Source of the DNA: Euphorbia lathyris
Lineage: Eukaryota > Streptophyta > Magnoliopsida > Malpighiales > Euphorbiaceae
DNA: 64,000 bases
NCBI RefSeq assembly: GCF_963576675.1
Contig: NC_088911.1
Coordinates: 137,271,929-137,335,928 of the forward strand
Reading direction: 5' to 3'
Shown here: positions 1-12,190 of the stretch, in pieces
Position numbering within the stretch: position 1 is the first letter of the stretch
Layout: every line of letters begins with the position of its first letter
The notes under the pieces: model-generated
Told to the model about the DNA's origin: nothing
The model's database searches: none
Seen by the model: the letters and a program-made list of their open reading frames with translations, nothing else
Position numbers and translations under genes: made by a program

Positions 1-436
1 CTTTAAGTAGGCCACGTAGCAAAGGAAGTCAGCTGGCGGATCTCCCTGGACTAGCTCTAAGAGATCCGCTGGCGAATCTATAAGGCGAATCTCTCCATTC
101 ACCTTGGTAACGGCTGGCCGCCGGCTCGGCCATAAAGGATCATTAAATGGGTCATTAACTGTCTTACCCGCCAGGTTAGGAGTAACTTGTAACCGCCATT
201 AAATGAGCATTAATGGGGACTTTCTAGTTACCTAGAGGTTACGAACTTCTCAACTATATATAACCTACCATTCTAGGCTATCAAGGTACTCAGACTTTTC
301 TATATTCTCTAAGCTTTGTCAATACAGTTTATTCTTTATATTCTCTACTGACTTTGGCATCGGAGTTTCCCCCGTCGAACCCAACGACGCCCCCCATAGG
401 GACGAGCTCCGATTAGAAGTTTCTCCCTTGTTATCA
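1..436 (+). repeat. 5' LTR (partial) of Retand-like element
   Basis: This matches 14676-15111 base for base in length and ends in GTTATCA, the inverse of the TGATAAC that opens the 3' LTR at 14631. A TATA-like stretch, CTATATATAA, lies near 255. The expected primer-binding site begins just after, at about 438, but I could not match it confidently to a tRNA. Confidence 0.92.
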
Positions 437-499
437 ATTGGTGCGGTGAAGGTGGAATCCTTGATCAAATAAAGGGTTTTTCGTTCACACTGAAACATC

Positions 500-2838
500 A
501 TGACCGATGGAGGACAAAATCCCTCCTCTGGGATTGAATCACCGATAATTACACCATCTAGTGCTGATCGCACTAACACAACTGCTCCTGTAACAAATAT
601 CGATGGAAACATGCCTACTGCTTCTTTCATCGATATGTGTGCCCGGGATATCGAGGCAGGATATGGGCTTGAAATTGGGAACCGCCTCCGGGCGTTCATG
701 ACTCTTCCTCCTCATTGGAGTACGGTATCTACGTCAGCTGTCTCATCTTTACCTCCATTAAACTTTGGTCTGGGACCAGGTGCCCATAGCTCTTCATTCC
801 TTCAAGCTCACAACATTGATTCCATGATAACTACTACGGCATCGGGTGGCGGACGACCGGTTATCAGGGAGTTATTTCCTGGCGAGGGAAGTTGAAGGAA
901 TGATACGGTCCCTCCTGGCGGATCAGGGATTCCAAGGTTTAATCTTGATGGACCAAATGTACCTAGGCGTCCGCGGACAAATTCGTCTCTTGGCGGATTT
1001 AAGGAGCCCACTCGTAAAAGCATAAAAAGGATAAAAATAAGCAAGCAGGATCCCCACGCCGTGGCAGATCACCTCCATCTACTGGTCGTAGAAGAAGTAA
1101 AAGGCCAGAAAAAACATCTCATATAGGTCGACCACCGCCACATCCATCTTCAGGAACTGGTGGACGCACCTCGTCTGGAGGCCAGCAGGGAGGAAATGGT
1201 CCAACTCCCCCAGGCAGAGGAAGTGGTGGGGGAGATGGTGGAGGAAGAGGAGGGAGCGGGCGTGGTAATGCTGGAAGACATTTGCCATCGGATCCATCGT
1301 CTGATTCAAGTTCTTCTTCTTCTTCTTCTCCAAGTAGATCGCCACAAAGAGGTCGCCCCAGGGCGGATCCGGAGAATTTTGATGATAGAGTGAGGGCCCT
1401 AGTACTCCAAATGAACGAAGAAAATGCTAGGCACAATCCATTCGCCAATAGGGATTCGCCTTTTGCAGCCTGGATCGAGGCAGAGGAAACCGACAAAGCT
1501 TTCAAGATTCCTAATCTTGCAATATACACAGGCAAAGATAATCCGGAAGCTCATGTTCGAAAGTATCGAATCTTGGCCAGGCTCAATCGAGCCACCGAAC
1601 CCGTGCTCTGCAAAATGTTTGTCACCACACTGGGAGGTCCAGCTTATTTGTGGTTTCAATCTCTACCTCCAGGATCAATAAACAGCTTTGATCAATTAAG
1701 CAGGGAATTTTGTGCTAAATTTGCTGGTTGTATTCCTGCAGTGGTGAAATCTGGAAGGCTTTTTGAATTAAAGCAGAAGGCGAATGAACCCCTCCGAGAT
1801 TATGTGGACACTTTCAACCAATTGTGTATACAAATCGTTGATGTAGATATCTCCGTAGCTGTGGAGTGTTTTGTGAGAAACACTACTTGTAAAAGTTTGC
1901 AAGAGGATCTCATTCGTAAAAAGCCCACTAGCATGGCAGAGTTAATGGAGCGTTGTAAAGACTTTATAGAAGTGGATGACATTCGCCGAGGTTCGCCATC
2001 ATCACCAAAAAAGGACAGAGGCGAATCTCGTCCTCGGGACCGGGATAAGGACAAACGTCAAGATTCTTCTTCTCGGAACAAACGAAGGGATTCTCGGAAT
2101 AAATCAACGTTTGTTACCTCCTTCACACCTCTCAATGCCTCTAAGAGTGAAGTTCTTATGTGGATTGAGAACAGTCAGCACAAGCGGAGCATTTCATACC
2201 CCGAGCCAAAAGGAGGGGAGTACACCAATAAAGGTAAAAATCCTAAAAATTATTGTAAGTATCACAGGAAAAATGGCCATGATACGGATGCTTGCTGGGA
2301 GTTAGCTCGAGAAATTGAGCGACTCATTGAAAGAGGTAAATTGGATCGGTTCATCCAAGCTGAAGGAAAAGAAGAAGATAGATCCAAGGAGGACCCAAAG
2401 AAGAAAGGAAAGGGTACCATCAATGTCATAGCAGGAGGACCTGGTTATCAGCCAGCATCGAAAAAGGCAAAGACGACCGCCCTTGATAGGACATCATTAA
2501 ATCGCCCTTTCTCAGACGCAGGTCCTGAGATTCCACCCCATGCGGATGCACTGGTCGTCACCATGATGGTCGAAGGTTGGGAAATGAAGAGGGTAATGAT
2601 TGATACGGGAAGTTCATGTAATGTCATTACCCGAGGAGCATTCGCCAGACTTCGGATAGATCCCGTCCAGGTAGAGCCGACGGTGGTTGACATTTTGGGA
2701 GTGACACGTCATACCATTCAGACGAAAGGCCAAGTTACTTTGGATTGCGAGCTTGTGGATAATGATCAAGTTTGGAGAGGAGATTTGGAGTTCTCGATCT
2801 TGGATGGACAATTAGCTTATAACATTATCCTCGGATGA
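500..2838 (+). pseudogene. gag-pro: Retand-like gag and protease, broken
   Basis: It encodes capsid/nucleocapsid and the start of the aspartic protease. The ATG at 500 opens 131 codons, stopped by TGA at 893-895. A one-base loss in the A run near 1013-1018 then shifts frame, judged against the intact copy at 30621-32240. From about 1282 the frame is open: a Ser-rich stretch (about 1310-1335), a retrotransposon gag domain (about 1530-1990, including the motif YTGKDNPEAHV and the tryptophan-containing segment AYLWFQSL), a basic region, a zinc-knuckle-like C-x2-H-x4-GH-x4-C at about 2251-2292, and a protease motif DTGSSCNVI at about 2600-2625. The frame ends at TGA 2836-2838, where related proteins have Arg, consistent with CGA to TGA decay. 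Confidence 0.88.
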
Positions 2839-5800
2839 CCTTTTATCTCCGAAGTTGCAGCTCTTATCTCTATTCGCCATTTGACACTTTACATTCCCAC
2901 GCTCAAGGGAGGTGTGATGGTCAAAGGTTGTCAAAAGGTGGCCCAAGAAACATATTCGGCATCCTTAATGATTCGCCCTCAATCTAAGGAAGAAGATGAA
3001 GAGGAGCGTGTCACAATGGCCTTAGGCGAAACCAAAATGTACTTTATGGCAGAGGAAAAGCAGGTACGAATAGCTAAGGGGCTACGGGGCAAGATCAGAG
3101 ATGCAATCACCAAAGTACTTTGTGAAGCTGAAGATGTCTTTGCATGGAAGGACGAAGTTCTCCCAGGAATTAGCCCAGATGTGATCACCCATAAGCTCAA
3201 CATCGATAAAGATGCAGTTCCTGTGGCTCAGAAGCGGAGAAACCATGGTCCGGAAAGGCAAAAGGTGATAGAGGAAGAGATCGCCAAGCTCTAGAAGGCG
3301 GATGCCATTGAGGAGGTACTTTACACACAGTGGTTGGCGAACGTCGTGCTAGTCAAGAAAGCTGGCGGATCTTACCGCATGTGCATTGACTTTACAGATC
3401 TCAATAAAGCTTGCCCCAAGGATAATTATCCTTTGCCATGCATAGACATGCTTGTAGATGGAACTGCCGGTCACGCAATGTACTCCTTTACTGACGTGAA
3501 GTCAAGCTATCATCAAATCCCCATGGAGCCCTCAGATAGAATTAAGACCTCGTTCGTAATGCATCAAGCTACTTATTGTTTTAAAGTCATGCCCTTTGGG
3601 CTTAAGAACGCAGGTGCTACCTATCAGAGGATGATGAACAAGATATGTGCGGACAATAAAAGCGGTAATTATTCTGTCTATGTAGACGATATGATCATTA
3701 AAAGCACAACTGTAGAAAGGCATGCAGAAGATATAAAGGAGGTATTGGGCGTACTTCGGCACCACAACATCAAGTTGAATCCAGAGAAATGCACTTTCAG
3801 GGCAACATATGGGAAGTTTTTAGGGTTCATGATCAGCGAAAAAGGAGTCAGCCCAAATCCTGACAAGGTCAAAGCAGTCCTAAAAATGCAAGCGCCCCAG
3901 AATATCAGAGAAGTACAGCGCCTCAACGGACGTATCATAGCCTTGGGCAGGTTTATCTCTTGCTCAGCTCGTAGATGTCAGCCGTTTTTCGAAGTCATCA
4001 AGAAACAAAAAGCATTCGAGTGGACTGAAGATTGTCAAAATGCCTTTGAAGGAATCAAGCGGTTCCTCACAGAACCACGCATGATGAGCCGACCTTTGAA
4101 AGGGGAGGATCTTTATATGTACGTATCGGTCACGGATAAAGCCGTATGCACAGTCATGATACGAGAAGAAGATGGCCAACAATTCCCAATTTATTACGTG
4201 AGTAAAGTTTTGAAAGACGCTGAAACCAGATATTCAAAGCTGGATAAAATGGCACTGGCTGTTGTAACCACGGCAGTTCGCCTTATGCCATATTTTCAGG
4301 CGCATACTGTAATAGTTCGAACCAATATACCAATGAGAAAAGTATTACAGAAGCCAGACACTTCAGGAAGGTTGATGGAATGGGCGATTCGCCTGGGCGA
4401 ATTTGATGTAAGATATGAAAGCAGATCATCTTTGAAAAGTCAGGTCCTGGCGGACTTCGTGAATGAATTCACTGACGAAGGGATATCTCATCCCAAGCCT
4501 TCGTTAGAAGAATGGTCGATGTACACTGATGGAGCTTCCTCGGCGGATGGAGTAGGTGTGGGAGTTGTGATCAAAGGTCCCCATTACATAAGATTGCGAT
4601 ACGCAGCAAAATTAAATTTCCATGCCACTAATAATGCTGCTGAGTACGAAGCTCTGATACTGGGATTACGTCTACTTCAGGAAATCACCCCAGAGCGGAT
4701 CGTGATATATAGCGATTCAAAACTAATGGTCAACCAAGTAATCAAGAATTACGAGGTGAAAGACGAGGTTCTGGCCAAATATGTAGCAGAAGTCAAAAAG
4801 TTGCTGGATCACCTTGAAGTTAAAGAAACAAAGTGGGAATTGATTCACATACCAAGGGAATCCAATACGGAGGCTGATCAATTGGCCAAAATGGCTTCTA
4901 GTGAAGTAAACTGGTCGGATCCAGATTGTCCCTTCGAAGTAAAAATGGCTCCAGCATTTGCTGCCAAAGAAGTGTCCGTACTCACAACGGTGGAAGATGA
5001 TTGGAGGACAGTCATCCGCCAATATCTATTAAATGGAGAATTACCTGAAGACAAGGAAGAGGCGAGGAGGATTGTCAGGAGATCAGCTTACTTCTCCTTG
5101 ATCAATGATGGTCTTTACAGAAAATCCTTTAGTCATCCTTGGCTGAAGTGCATTCTACCAGAAGAAGGGCAGCAGATCCTCAAGGAGCTACATGAGGGAT
5201 CTTGTGGGTCGCATGAAGCATCCGCCATGATCTTGAGGAAATCCAGGATAGCAGGTTTCTACTGGCCTACAGCTGAGTTAGATGCCCAAAGTTTGGTAGA
5301 ATCTTGTCACAGTTGTCAGATTCATGCAAATGAGTCACACACTATCAAACACATTCAAAGGCCAATCATTGAGGGCCGTCCGTTCGCCCTTTGGGGAATA
5401 GACATTGTTGGCCCGTTTCCTCCAACTCGTCGGCAAAAGAGGTATGTAATAGTAGCGGTCGACCATTTCACCAAATGGGTAGAAGCCGAGGCTGTTTCCT
5501 CCATTACAGCAGAACAGATAGTGGAGTTTGTCAAGGACAACATCGTGGGAAGATATGGCATTCCACATACCATCATCACTGACAATGGGACACAGTTTAA
5601 CTGTGGCCAATTCAAGGCTTTTTGTGAAGGATTGGGCATCCTGAACAGATTCGCCTCCGTTTATTATCCCCAGTCCAATGGAATGACCGAAGTGACCAAT
5701 CGAACGATTGTAAAGGGGATAAAAAAGAGGTTGGGAGAACACGACAAAAAATGGACTGACCAGCTTACAAGTGTTTTATGGGCCTATCGTACCACCCCAA

Positions 5801-6243
5801 GAACTGCTACGGGAGAAACGCCATTCGCCCTTTCTCATGGAGTGGAGGCCGTAATCCCCGTTGAAATACAAGGCCCCAGTGATCGAGTGGCCTTTTATTG
5901 TGAAAAGGACAACGATAAGCGATTAAGGGAGCGTCTGGATCAGGTTGAGGATCGCAGGAATCAATCCTATGTACGCATGGCAGCATATAAACAGCGGATC
6001 GCATCCTATCATGATAAAAATGCCAAGCTTGTGGATCTAAAGATAGGAGATCTTGTGCTTCGCAAGGCTGATAAAGTCCAATCTCGAGAAGGCAAGGGCA
6101 AGTTGGGGATCAACTGGATAGGTCCATACCAGATAGTGGAGAAGGTTGGATCAGCCACATTCAAAATACAAGATATGGAGGGAAATACGCTGCCACGCAC
6201 GTGGAATCTCCAAAACCTCCGCAAATACTTTATTAGAAAATGA
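2839..6243 (+). pseudogene. pol: Retand-like pol: protease end, RT, two RNase H, integrase
   Basis: It is in frame with the preceding protease and interrupted once, at TAG 3292-3294. From 3334 a 969-codon frame is unbroken. The RT contains YVDDMI at about 3679-3696. A native RNase H/connection region follows, then a second archaeal-type RNase H with YTDGAS at about 4521, the mark of Tat elements. Integrase has an HHCC zinc finger (HEGSCGSH ... CHSCQIH, about 5190-5325), GIDIVGPFP and TDNGTQF; the catalytic D, D and E region appears present through about 5700. The C-terminal part ends at TGA 6241-6243. Only the two or three nonsense sites separate it from an intact polyprotein. Confidence 0.92.
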
Positions 6244-6866
6244 AGTATGACCATGGTCTTGAGTACTCTTTTTCCTTTAAACAAGCTTTTTCCCATGTGG
6301 TTTTTCTTGTTAAAGGTTTTAACGAGGCTCATCTATAAAGACCTATTCGCTGTAATAAGGTGTTTCTCTCATTAATAAACATTGTTGGTTTTATTATTCA
6401 TGTTCTTTTTATAGTTTACTGCTGCAATATCAATATTCCAGTCTTAAAAAGAAGGGGGGCATCCAACGCTCTCCACATTCAATGTAGATCCGCCACTTGG
6501 CGGATCCTGATCACCGATTGAGTTAAAACGATCCTTGGACGCAAGGTCTTTACACTCTCTTATCCCTCCTAGAGAGGGATTCACAAGTCCTACGGGCGGA
6601 TCATTTCACCTCAAAGATAGGTAGCAAATTGAACCCCTGGGCAGCTTTACTTCCTCCAAGAAGGAATAAAACAGCTTCAAACCTTCACAAAGGTTCATAC
6701 CATGGAGTATGGCTGGCCACCTACTCCAAACATAAAATCCTAAACATGCTTATGTTTAACGTACTTCTCTACGTAAATGTGAGAGTAAAATAAATAGATA
6801 ACAGTGTAAAAGATTAACCAGATTGTACTTAGAAGATTTTTTACAAAAAGATCTTTAAACAGAAAA
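6244..6866. other. Post-pol spacer of Retand-like element
   Basis: No coding frame of note on either strand. The words GGCGGAT and ATCCGCC recur, as elsewhere in this element. The end of the antisense gene lies just to the right. Confidence 0.6.
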
Positions 6867-6993
6867 CTAAATAATAATAGGGGCATCCTCTTTCTTGCTT
6901 CCTTCGCCTATGATGCTTGCTTGAGGATCCTTCTTCTCCGCAGTCGCAGATCCGCCACCAGAAGATACCTCCTTATCCTTCGAAGAAGTAGGG
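6867..6993 (-). pseudogene. Last exon, 3' part, of Retand antisense gene (cut off by Tekay insertion)
   Basis: Read on the minus strand from 6993, one frame codes for a Ser/Gly/Lys-rich tail ending PIII and TAG at 6867-6869. It continues the exon that stops abruptly at 12191 once the chromovirus (6994-12190) and one copy of its TAGGG target duplication are set aside. The tail is short and low complexity, so the join rests on position and frame rather than on recognised homology. Confidence 0.65.
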
Positions 6994-7128
6994 TGTAACA
7001 TCCCCAAAACCCTAACATATGAGTCTTCCCACATTCATATATATTTTCATGATTGATACATACATTTTAGATTCATCTCATTGTCAGTAGAAGTTTTGTA
7101 TGCATAATGCGATTATCGTGCGACTAGC
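6994..7128 (+). repeat. Truncated 5' LTR of the chromovirus
   Basis: About 135 bp match the start of the 3' LTR at 11264. Identity stops after the shared word GCGATTATCGTGCGA, where the inverted pol segment begins. Confidence 0.88.
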
Positions 7129-9531
7129 CAATTTATCCATCGAGTCTGTCTATTGAACCGGTAGAAAGTGAGCAGATTTCGTAAGTCTATCCACTATCAC
7201 CCATATACTATCGTGTCTACGCCTTGTTCTTGGTAATCCCATCACAAAATCCATAGTGATCCTCTCCCATTTCCACTCTGGTATGGTTAAAGGTTTTAGT
7301 TTTCCCACGGGAGCTTGATGCTCAGCTTTAACCTGTTGACATGTCAAACATTTGGAAACAAAATCAGATACATCTTTCTTCATTGTAGGCCACCAGTAAA
7401 AAGGTCTCAAATTTCTGTACATCTTTGTCATTCCTGGGTGCATAGCATAAGGAGAATTATGTGCTTCCTGTAGAATTTCTGATCTTAAATTTGCTACATC
7501 TGGAACACATAATCGACTACCTATCATCATAGTTCCATCATCTTCCACAGAAATATCAGGTCTTTTACCTTGTTGTACATGATCTCGCATTTTCTGTAAA
7601 TAAGGATCATGCCATTGTGCTTCTTGGATCCTTTCTTTCAAATCTGGTTTTACTCGTAGTGTAGCCATCAAACCTGTTACTTCATTTACTTCTAACTGCA
7701 CATCCATGGCTCGCATCTCCACTAGTGAATTCAAACTATAATTCTTCATACTAGCCACAATATCAACACTCTTTCTACTCAAAGCATCTGCAACCACATT
7801 AGCTTTTCCTGGATGGTAATCTATTGTACAATCATAATCTTTTAATAGCTCAATCCATCTCCTTTGTCTTAGGTTCAACTCCTTCTGTGTAAAGATGTAC
7901 TTCAAACTCTTGTGATCAGTGAGAATCTGAAATGTCTCCCCATATAGGTAATGTCTCCATACCTTCAATGCATGGATGACTGCTGCCAACTCTAAGTCGT
8001 GTGTAGGGTAATTCATCTCATGAGGTCTCAGTTGCCTAGAAGCATATGCAATGACTTTCCCATTTTGCATTAGAACACATCCCAAACCTTGTCCCGAGGC
8101 ATCTGTATAAACAACAAAGCCACCACCTTCAGAAGGTAACACTAACACTGGTGCGGAAGTCAATCTCCTCTTTAGTTCCTCAAAGCTTTGGTGACATTTA
8201 TCATTCCACTGGAATACAACTCCCTTTCTCAGCAATTTAGTTAATGGACCTGCAATCAGAGAAAAACCCTCTACAAATCTCCTGTAATAACCAGCTAACC
8301 CAAGAAAACTCCTAAGCTCTGTAACGTTCTTTGGCGGTTCCCATTCATCAATAGCTTTAATTTTGGAAGGGTCGGGTTGAACCCCTTCACCTGACACCAC
8401 ATGACCAAGGAATACAACTTCATCCATCCAAAATTCACATTTGCTCAGCTTTGCATACATCTGATTATCTCTTAAAATTTTCAAAACAATTCTCAAATGT
8501 TGTTCATGCTCACCCACAGTTCTTGAATACACTAGGATATCATCAATGAATACCACAACAAACTTATCTAGATATGGCTGAAAAGTCTTGTTCATTAATG
8601 CCATGAAAGCTGCAGGAGCGTTAGTCAAGCCAAAAGGCATCACAAGAAACTCAAAATGACCATACCTTGTACGAAAAGCAGTTTTAGGTATGTCAGCTTC
8701 TGCAACTCTCAACTGCCAATAGCCCGATCGTAGATCAATCTTTGAACAATGACGAGCTCCTCTAAGCTGATCTAGCAAATCATCAATTCGAGGCAATGGA
8801 TACTTGTTTTTCACTGTCATTCTGTTCAATTGTCTGTAATCAATACACAATCGCATACTTCCATCTTTCTTCTTCACAAATAATACAGGTGCTCCCCATG
8901 GTGAAGTACTGGGTCGTATAAACCCCTTTTCAAGTAGTTCTCCTATTTGTTTCTTCAATTCTTGTAATTCCATTGGAGCCATTCTATATGGAGCAATTGA
9001 TATAGGAGATACTCCTGGCATGGTCTCAATAGGAAAATCAATCTCCCTATGAGGTGGTAATCCTGGTAGTTCATCTACGAATACATCTGCAAAATCTCTC
9101 ACCACTGGAATATTCTCCAATTTGCCTCCATCCTCCCTAGTGTCTACAACATGAGCTAAATATGCCTCACACCCATTTCTAATCCATCTAATTGCTTGAA
9201 TTGCAGATATTATACAAGATGGCACAACCTTTCTCTCCCCAACAAATAACACAGTTGATTCTGAATTACAATGTAACACAACTTCCTTTGAACAACAATC
9301 CACTTTAGCTTCATATTTACACAACCAATCCATCCCCAAAATAATATCAAATTCTCTAAACCCCATAACTACTAAATCTATAGGGAACTCACTTCCCCTC
9401 ACTTTTATAGGACAATCTCTCAGAACCTGATTTACAATCACATTATTCCCAACTGGTAGGATAACTCCCACATCATATCCTAATGGTTCTACCTTCCCAT
9501 TTATTTTCAATATAAACTCAGGTGTTATGTA
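7129..9531 (-). pseudogene. pol: Chromovirus protease-RT-RNase H-integrase N-half, inverted
   Basis: The minus-strand frame from 9510 to 7150 is 786 codons long. In order it shows the protease tail (LGMDWL), RT with [19 protein letters not shown] and catalytic FIDDIL, RNase H with [12 protein letters not shown] and the ALSRK end, integrase HHCC finger (MHPGMTKMY ... CLTCQQ) and the start of the catalytic core ([19 protein letters not shown]). It ends at a stop near 7148-7150 shortly after that motif. Reading through, a few more residues match before homology is lost at about 7130. The rest of the integrase lies 3 kb away in the opposite direction. The upstream stop at about 9530 (TGA) sits inside the protease motif PGSTH. 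Confidence 0.9.
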
Positions 9532-10008
9532 TCAATGAGTGGATCCAGGATCAATCAAAACAAAAGCTAAGGTATCAAGGATAGAAATTGTACCGGATAT
9601 AACCTCTGGTGCTGTTTGAGCTTCACCTCTCGTCATATTGAAGGCTCTATTTCGTGGTAAAGTTTGTGTCTGTCCGCCCATAGGAGCATCATGTCTACCC
9701 CATCTACCTCCTCCTCGACCTCTGCCTCTGCCTCTATCCACTCCAGCTGTACCACCTCCTATATTAGACTGAGGTTGAACTCTCTCTCCTCTATCAACTA
9801 ACAAGGGACAATTATTACGATAATGGCATGTTTCTCCACACTCAAAACATGTACCCTTCTTAAATGAACCATAACACTCTCCTGTGTGAGATCGGCCACA
9901 TCTGCCACAAACTAGGGAAGGTCCCCAACACTCACCTCTGTGTACCCGTCCACATGTCTGACAAGCTGGAAAAGATGTTGTTCTCGCTCCTCCTCTATAC
10001 CCACCCAT
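9532..10008 (-). pseudogene. gag: Chromovirus gag C-terminus (zinc-finger region) and protease start, inverted
   Basis: This minus-strand frame of 158 codons has several cysteine-rich knuckles (C-x2-C-GRVHRGEC; CGRCGRSHTGEC; CFECGETCHYRNNC) followed by an RGRGRG basic stretch and the protease active-site motif LIDPGSTH, where a TGA follows in place of Ser. The capsid half of gag is missing. It is in line with 7129-9531, so the two form one inverted segment. Confidence 0.85.
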
Positions 10009-10376
10009 ATATGTCTAGTTTCAGTAGGTTCAAGAATCAGGGCATTTGGATTCATATACAGAAAGTTATGGCAGAATGTGTGCAAGTAGGTCATGTGATG
10101 ATCTAAGACAAAAGGATTAGATTGCATGAACTTTGTGGCATTAGTGTCTTGTAAATCATATAGCATTCCTTAGTTTCTATTTTCATTAAGTTTATGTTAA
10201 GTCTAATTGTATCAATGTTATGTGACATTAGGAGGGCAAGGTGCAATTGAACGCACACCCGATCGTGTTGAATAGATCGAACCAAGTGCGACGGTAAGCA
10301 TATTGCTTATATATGTGTATGAATGTATTGTGCCTTGTGACTTGTTAAGTGTGAGATGTGGTTGAATCTGATGTGA
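10009..10376. other. Rearranged non-coding stretch between the two halves of chromovirus pol
   Basis: I recognise no coding frame. It is not seen elsewhere in the window, including the 3' LTR. It could be leader or lost 5' LTR sequence moved by the inversion. Confidence 0.4.
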
Positions 10377-11228
10377 ATGATGTTTTGGGGCAGTTTACAG
10401 CACTCATTGGGAACAAAATTGCATTTCAGTATAGCCTTTCATCCACAGACAGATGGACAATCGGAAAGAACTATTCAGACCTTAGAGGATATGATGAGAG
10501 CTTGTGTTCTTAATTTCCAAGGTGAGTGGGATATACATTTACCTCTTATGGAGTTTGCTTATAATAATGGTTATCATTCAAGTATAGGCATAGCACCTTA
10601 TGAGGCACTATATGGAAGACCGTGTAGAAGCCCTATATGTTGGGATGTTGAAGGAATGAGACAATTGGAAGGACCTGAGTTAGTCCAGGAAACTGTTGAG
10701 AAGATCAATGTCATAAAGAAGTATTTAAAAGCTGCACAGGAACGTCAGAAAGCCTATGTGGATCAGCACCGAAGGGAGATGGAATATAAAGTTGGAGATA
10801 AAGTGTTTTTAAAAATATCCCCATGGAAAGGAATAGTTCGTTTTGGTAGAAGAGGGAAGTTGAATCCAAGATACATTGGGCCTTATGAGATCATTGAGAG
10901 AGTTGGACCATCGGCTTATAGGTTAGCTTTATCACCAGAATTGTCTTTAATACATGATGTATTTCATGTGTCAGTATTGAGAAGATATAGATCAGACCCA
11001 AGTCATATGATTCCTGAACCTGAGATTGCAATAGTGAATACAGACTTAACTATTCGTGAGCAACCTTTAGAGATTTTGGGACGAGAAATGAAACGACTCA
11101 GAAACCGTGAAATTCCAATGGTTAAGGTGAGATGGAGTCATAATCAAACACTTGATGAGGCAACTTGGGAGGTAGAAGAAAATATGAGGACACAATATCC
11201 TTACCTATTTGAAGCTTCTGGTAAGTGA
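10377..11228 (+). pseudogene. pol: Chromovirus integrase C-half with chromodomain-like end
   Basis: A plus-strand frame of 283 codons begins in the integrase core (FWGSLQHSLGTKLHFS, FHPQTDGQSERTIQ with the catalytic Glu), then GPYEIIERVGPSAYRL and HDVFHVSVLRRY. It ends in a chromodomain-like segment (VKVRWS ... EATWEVEENMR ... YPYLF). Such a C-terminal chromodomain is the defining trait of chromoviruses and is thought to guide integration to heterochromatin. The first half of integrase is on the opposite strand at about 7150, and roughly 25-30 residues including the second catalytic Asp are missing between the halves. Confidence 0.9.
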
Positions 11229-11249
11229 ATTTCGGGGACGAAATTCTTT

Positions 11250-11263
11250 AAGGGGGGAAGAAC
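11250..11263 (+). other. Polypurine tract of the chromovirus
   Basis: The purine run AAGGGGGGAAGAAC directly precedes the TGTAACA start of the 3' LTR and fixes the element orientation as plus. Confidence 0.85.
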
Positions 11264-12190
11264 TGTAACATCCCCAAAACCCTAACATATGAGTCTTCCC
11301 ACATTCATATATATTTTCATGATTGAATACATACATTTTAGATTCATCTCATTGTCAGTAGAAGTTTTGTATGCATAATGCGATTATCGTGCGATTAGTA
11401 GGCGATTAGTGTGTCGTTAAGATGTAACGATTTATGATACGTCATGATTGATAAGAAAGTGTTATGATTGAGTATGTTGCAGTGTTATGCGTAAATACGG
11501 CATGTTAAGCCTTGTGCACATACTGGAACTGAATAATGGTTGGATTATAAATGAATATGAGCTTGCTTAGATGGATATGTGAAATGGTCCAAGTTGAGAG
11601 TGCTATCCGAATATTGTGAGCCGGAAGCACATGTGTTGAGATATATGAGTACGTGAGTGAGTGTAACTCCTCCGTAGCACAGATGATTGTATTCCGAATT
11701 TAGTGAGCCGGAATACAGATTGGGCCCAAGGACCATTTTATATATATTGTCTAAGTATAGCAAGGCCTTTCTAAAATCAGTATTACTATTCTAAATGAAT
11801 AAATTCTAACTTGGTACTGATGACCTATTTTGGTTTGTGCTCTTTACATTACTTGTATATACATATATGTGTAATATGTTTATTGAGTAGGCAGCTCACC
11901 CCTTGCCAACAGATTTTACAGGTTAGGTGGAGTTCTTCTTGCTTAAGGTCGCACCAGCAGTGTCAGTCCATTCTCATCTAGGCATTTTGGAGTCTTGTGA
12001 ATGTACTTTTGTTTTGTAAATCCTCTGTGTAGGATAATGACTTAAACGTGTATTGTAAATTATAAATGCTTTCTCTTATGTATAATATGTAAAATTTATA
12101 TGAGATTGAAGTTTATATGATTGAGAATTGAAAACATGTCTATGACTGATATTGTGTGAGATATCATGTGATCCAAATGAGGGGGTTACA
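11264..12190 (+). repeat. 3' LTR of the chromovirus
   Basis: 927 bp, from TGTAACATCC to GTTACA, with the TAGGG duplication directly after it. Confidence 0.9.

Larger units (their letters stand above)
6994..12190 (+). mobile_element. Tekay/Del-type chromovirus (Ty3/gypsy), internally inverted
   Basis: It is flanked by a perfect 5-bp duplication TAGGG (6989-6993 and 12191-12195). Both LTRs start TGTAACATCC; the 3' LTR ends GTTACA, a 6-bp terminal inverted repeat. The polypurine tract and 3' LTR show plus orientation, yet gag-RT-integrase N-half (7129-10008) reads on the minus strand, while the integrase C-half with chromodomain (10377-11228) reads on the plus strand. The 5' LTR is cut to about 135 bp. 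It interrupts the antisense gene of the Retand-like host. Confidence 0.92.

Noticed and set aside
3334..9510. Head-to-head pair of RT genes as a single inverted element
   Set aside because: The two RTs belong to different lineages (Tat and chromovirus), and the second is bounded by its own LTRs and TAGGG duplication.
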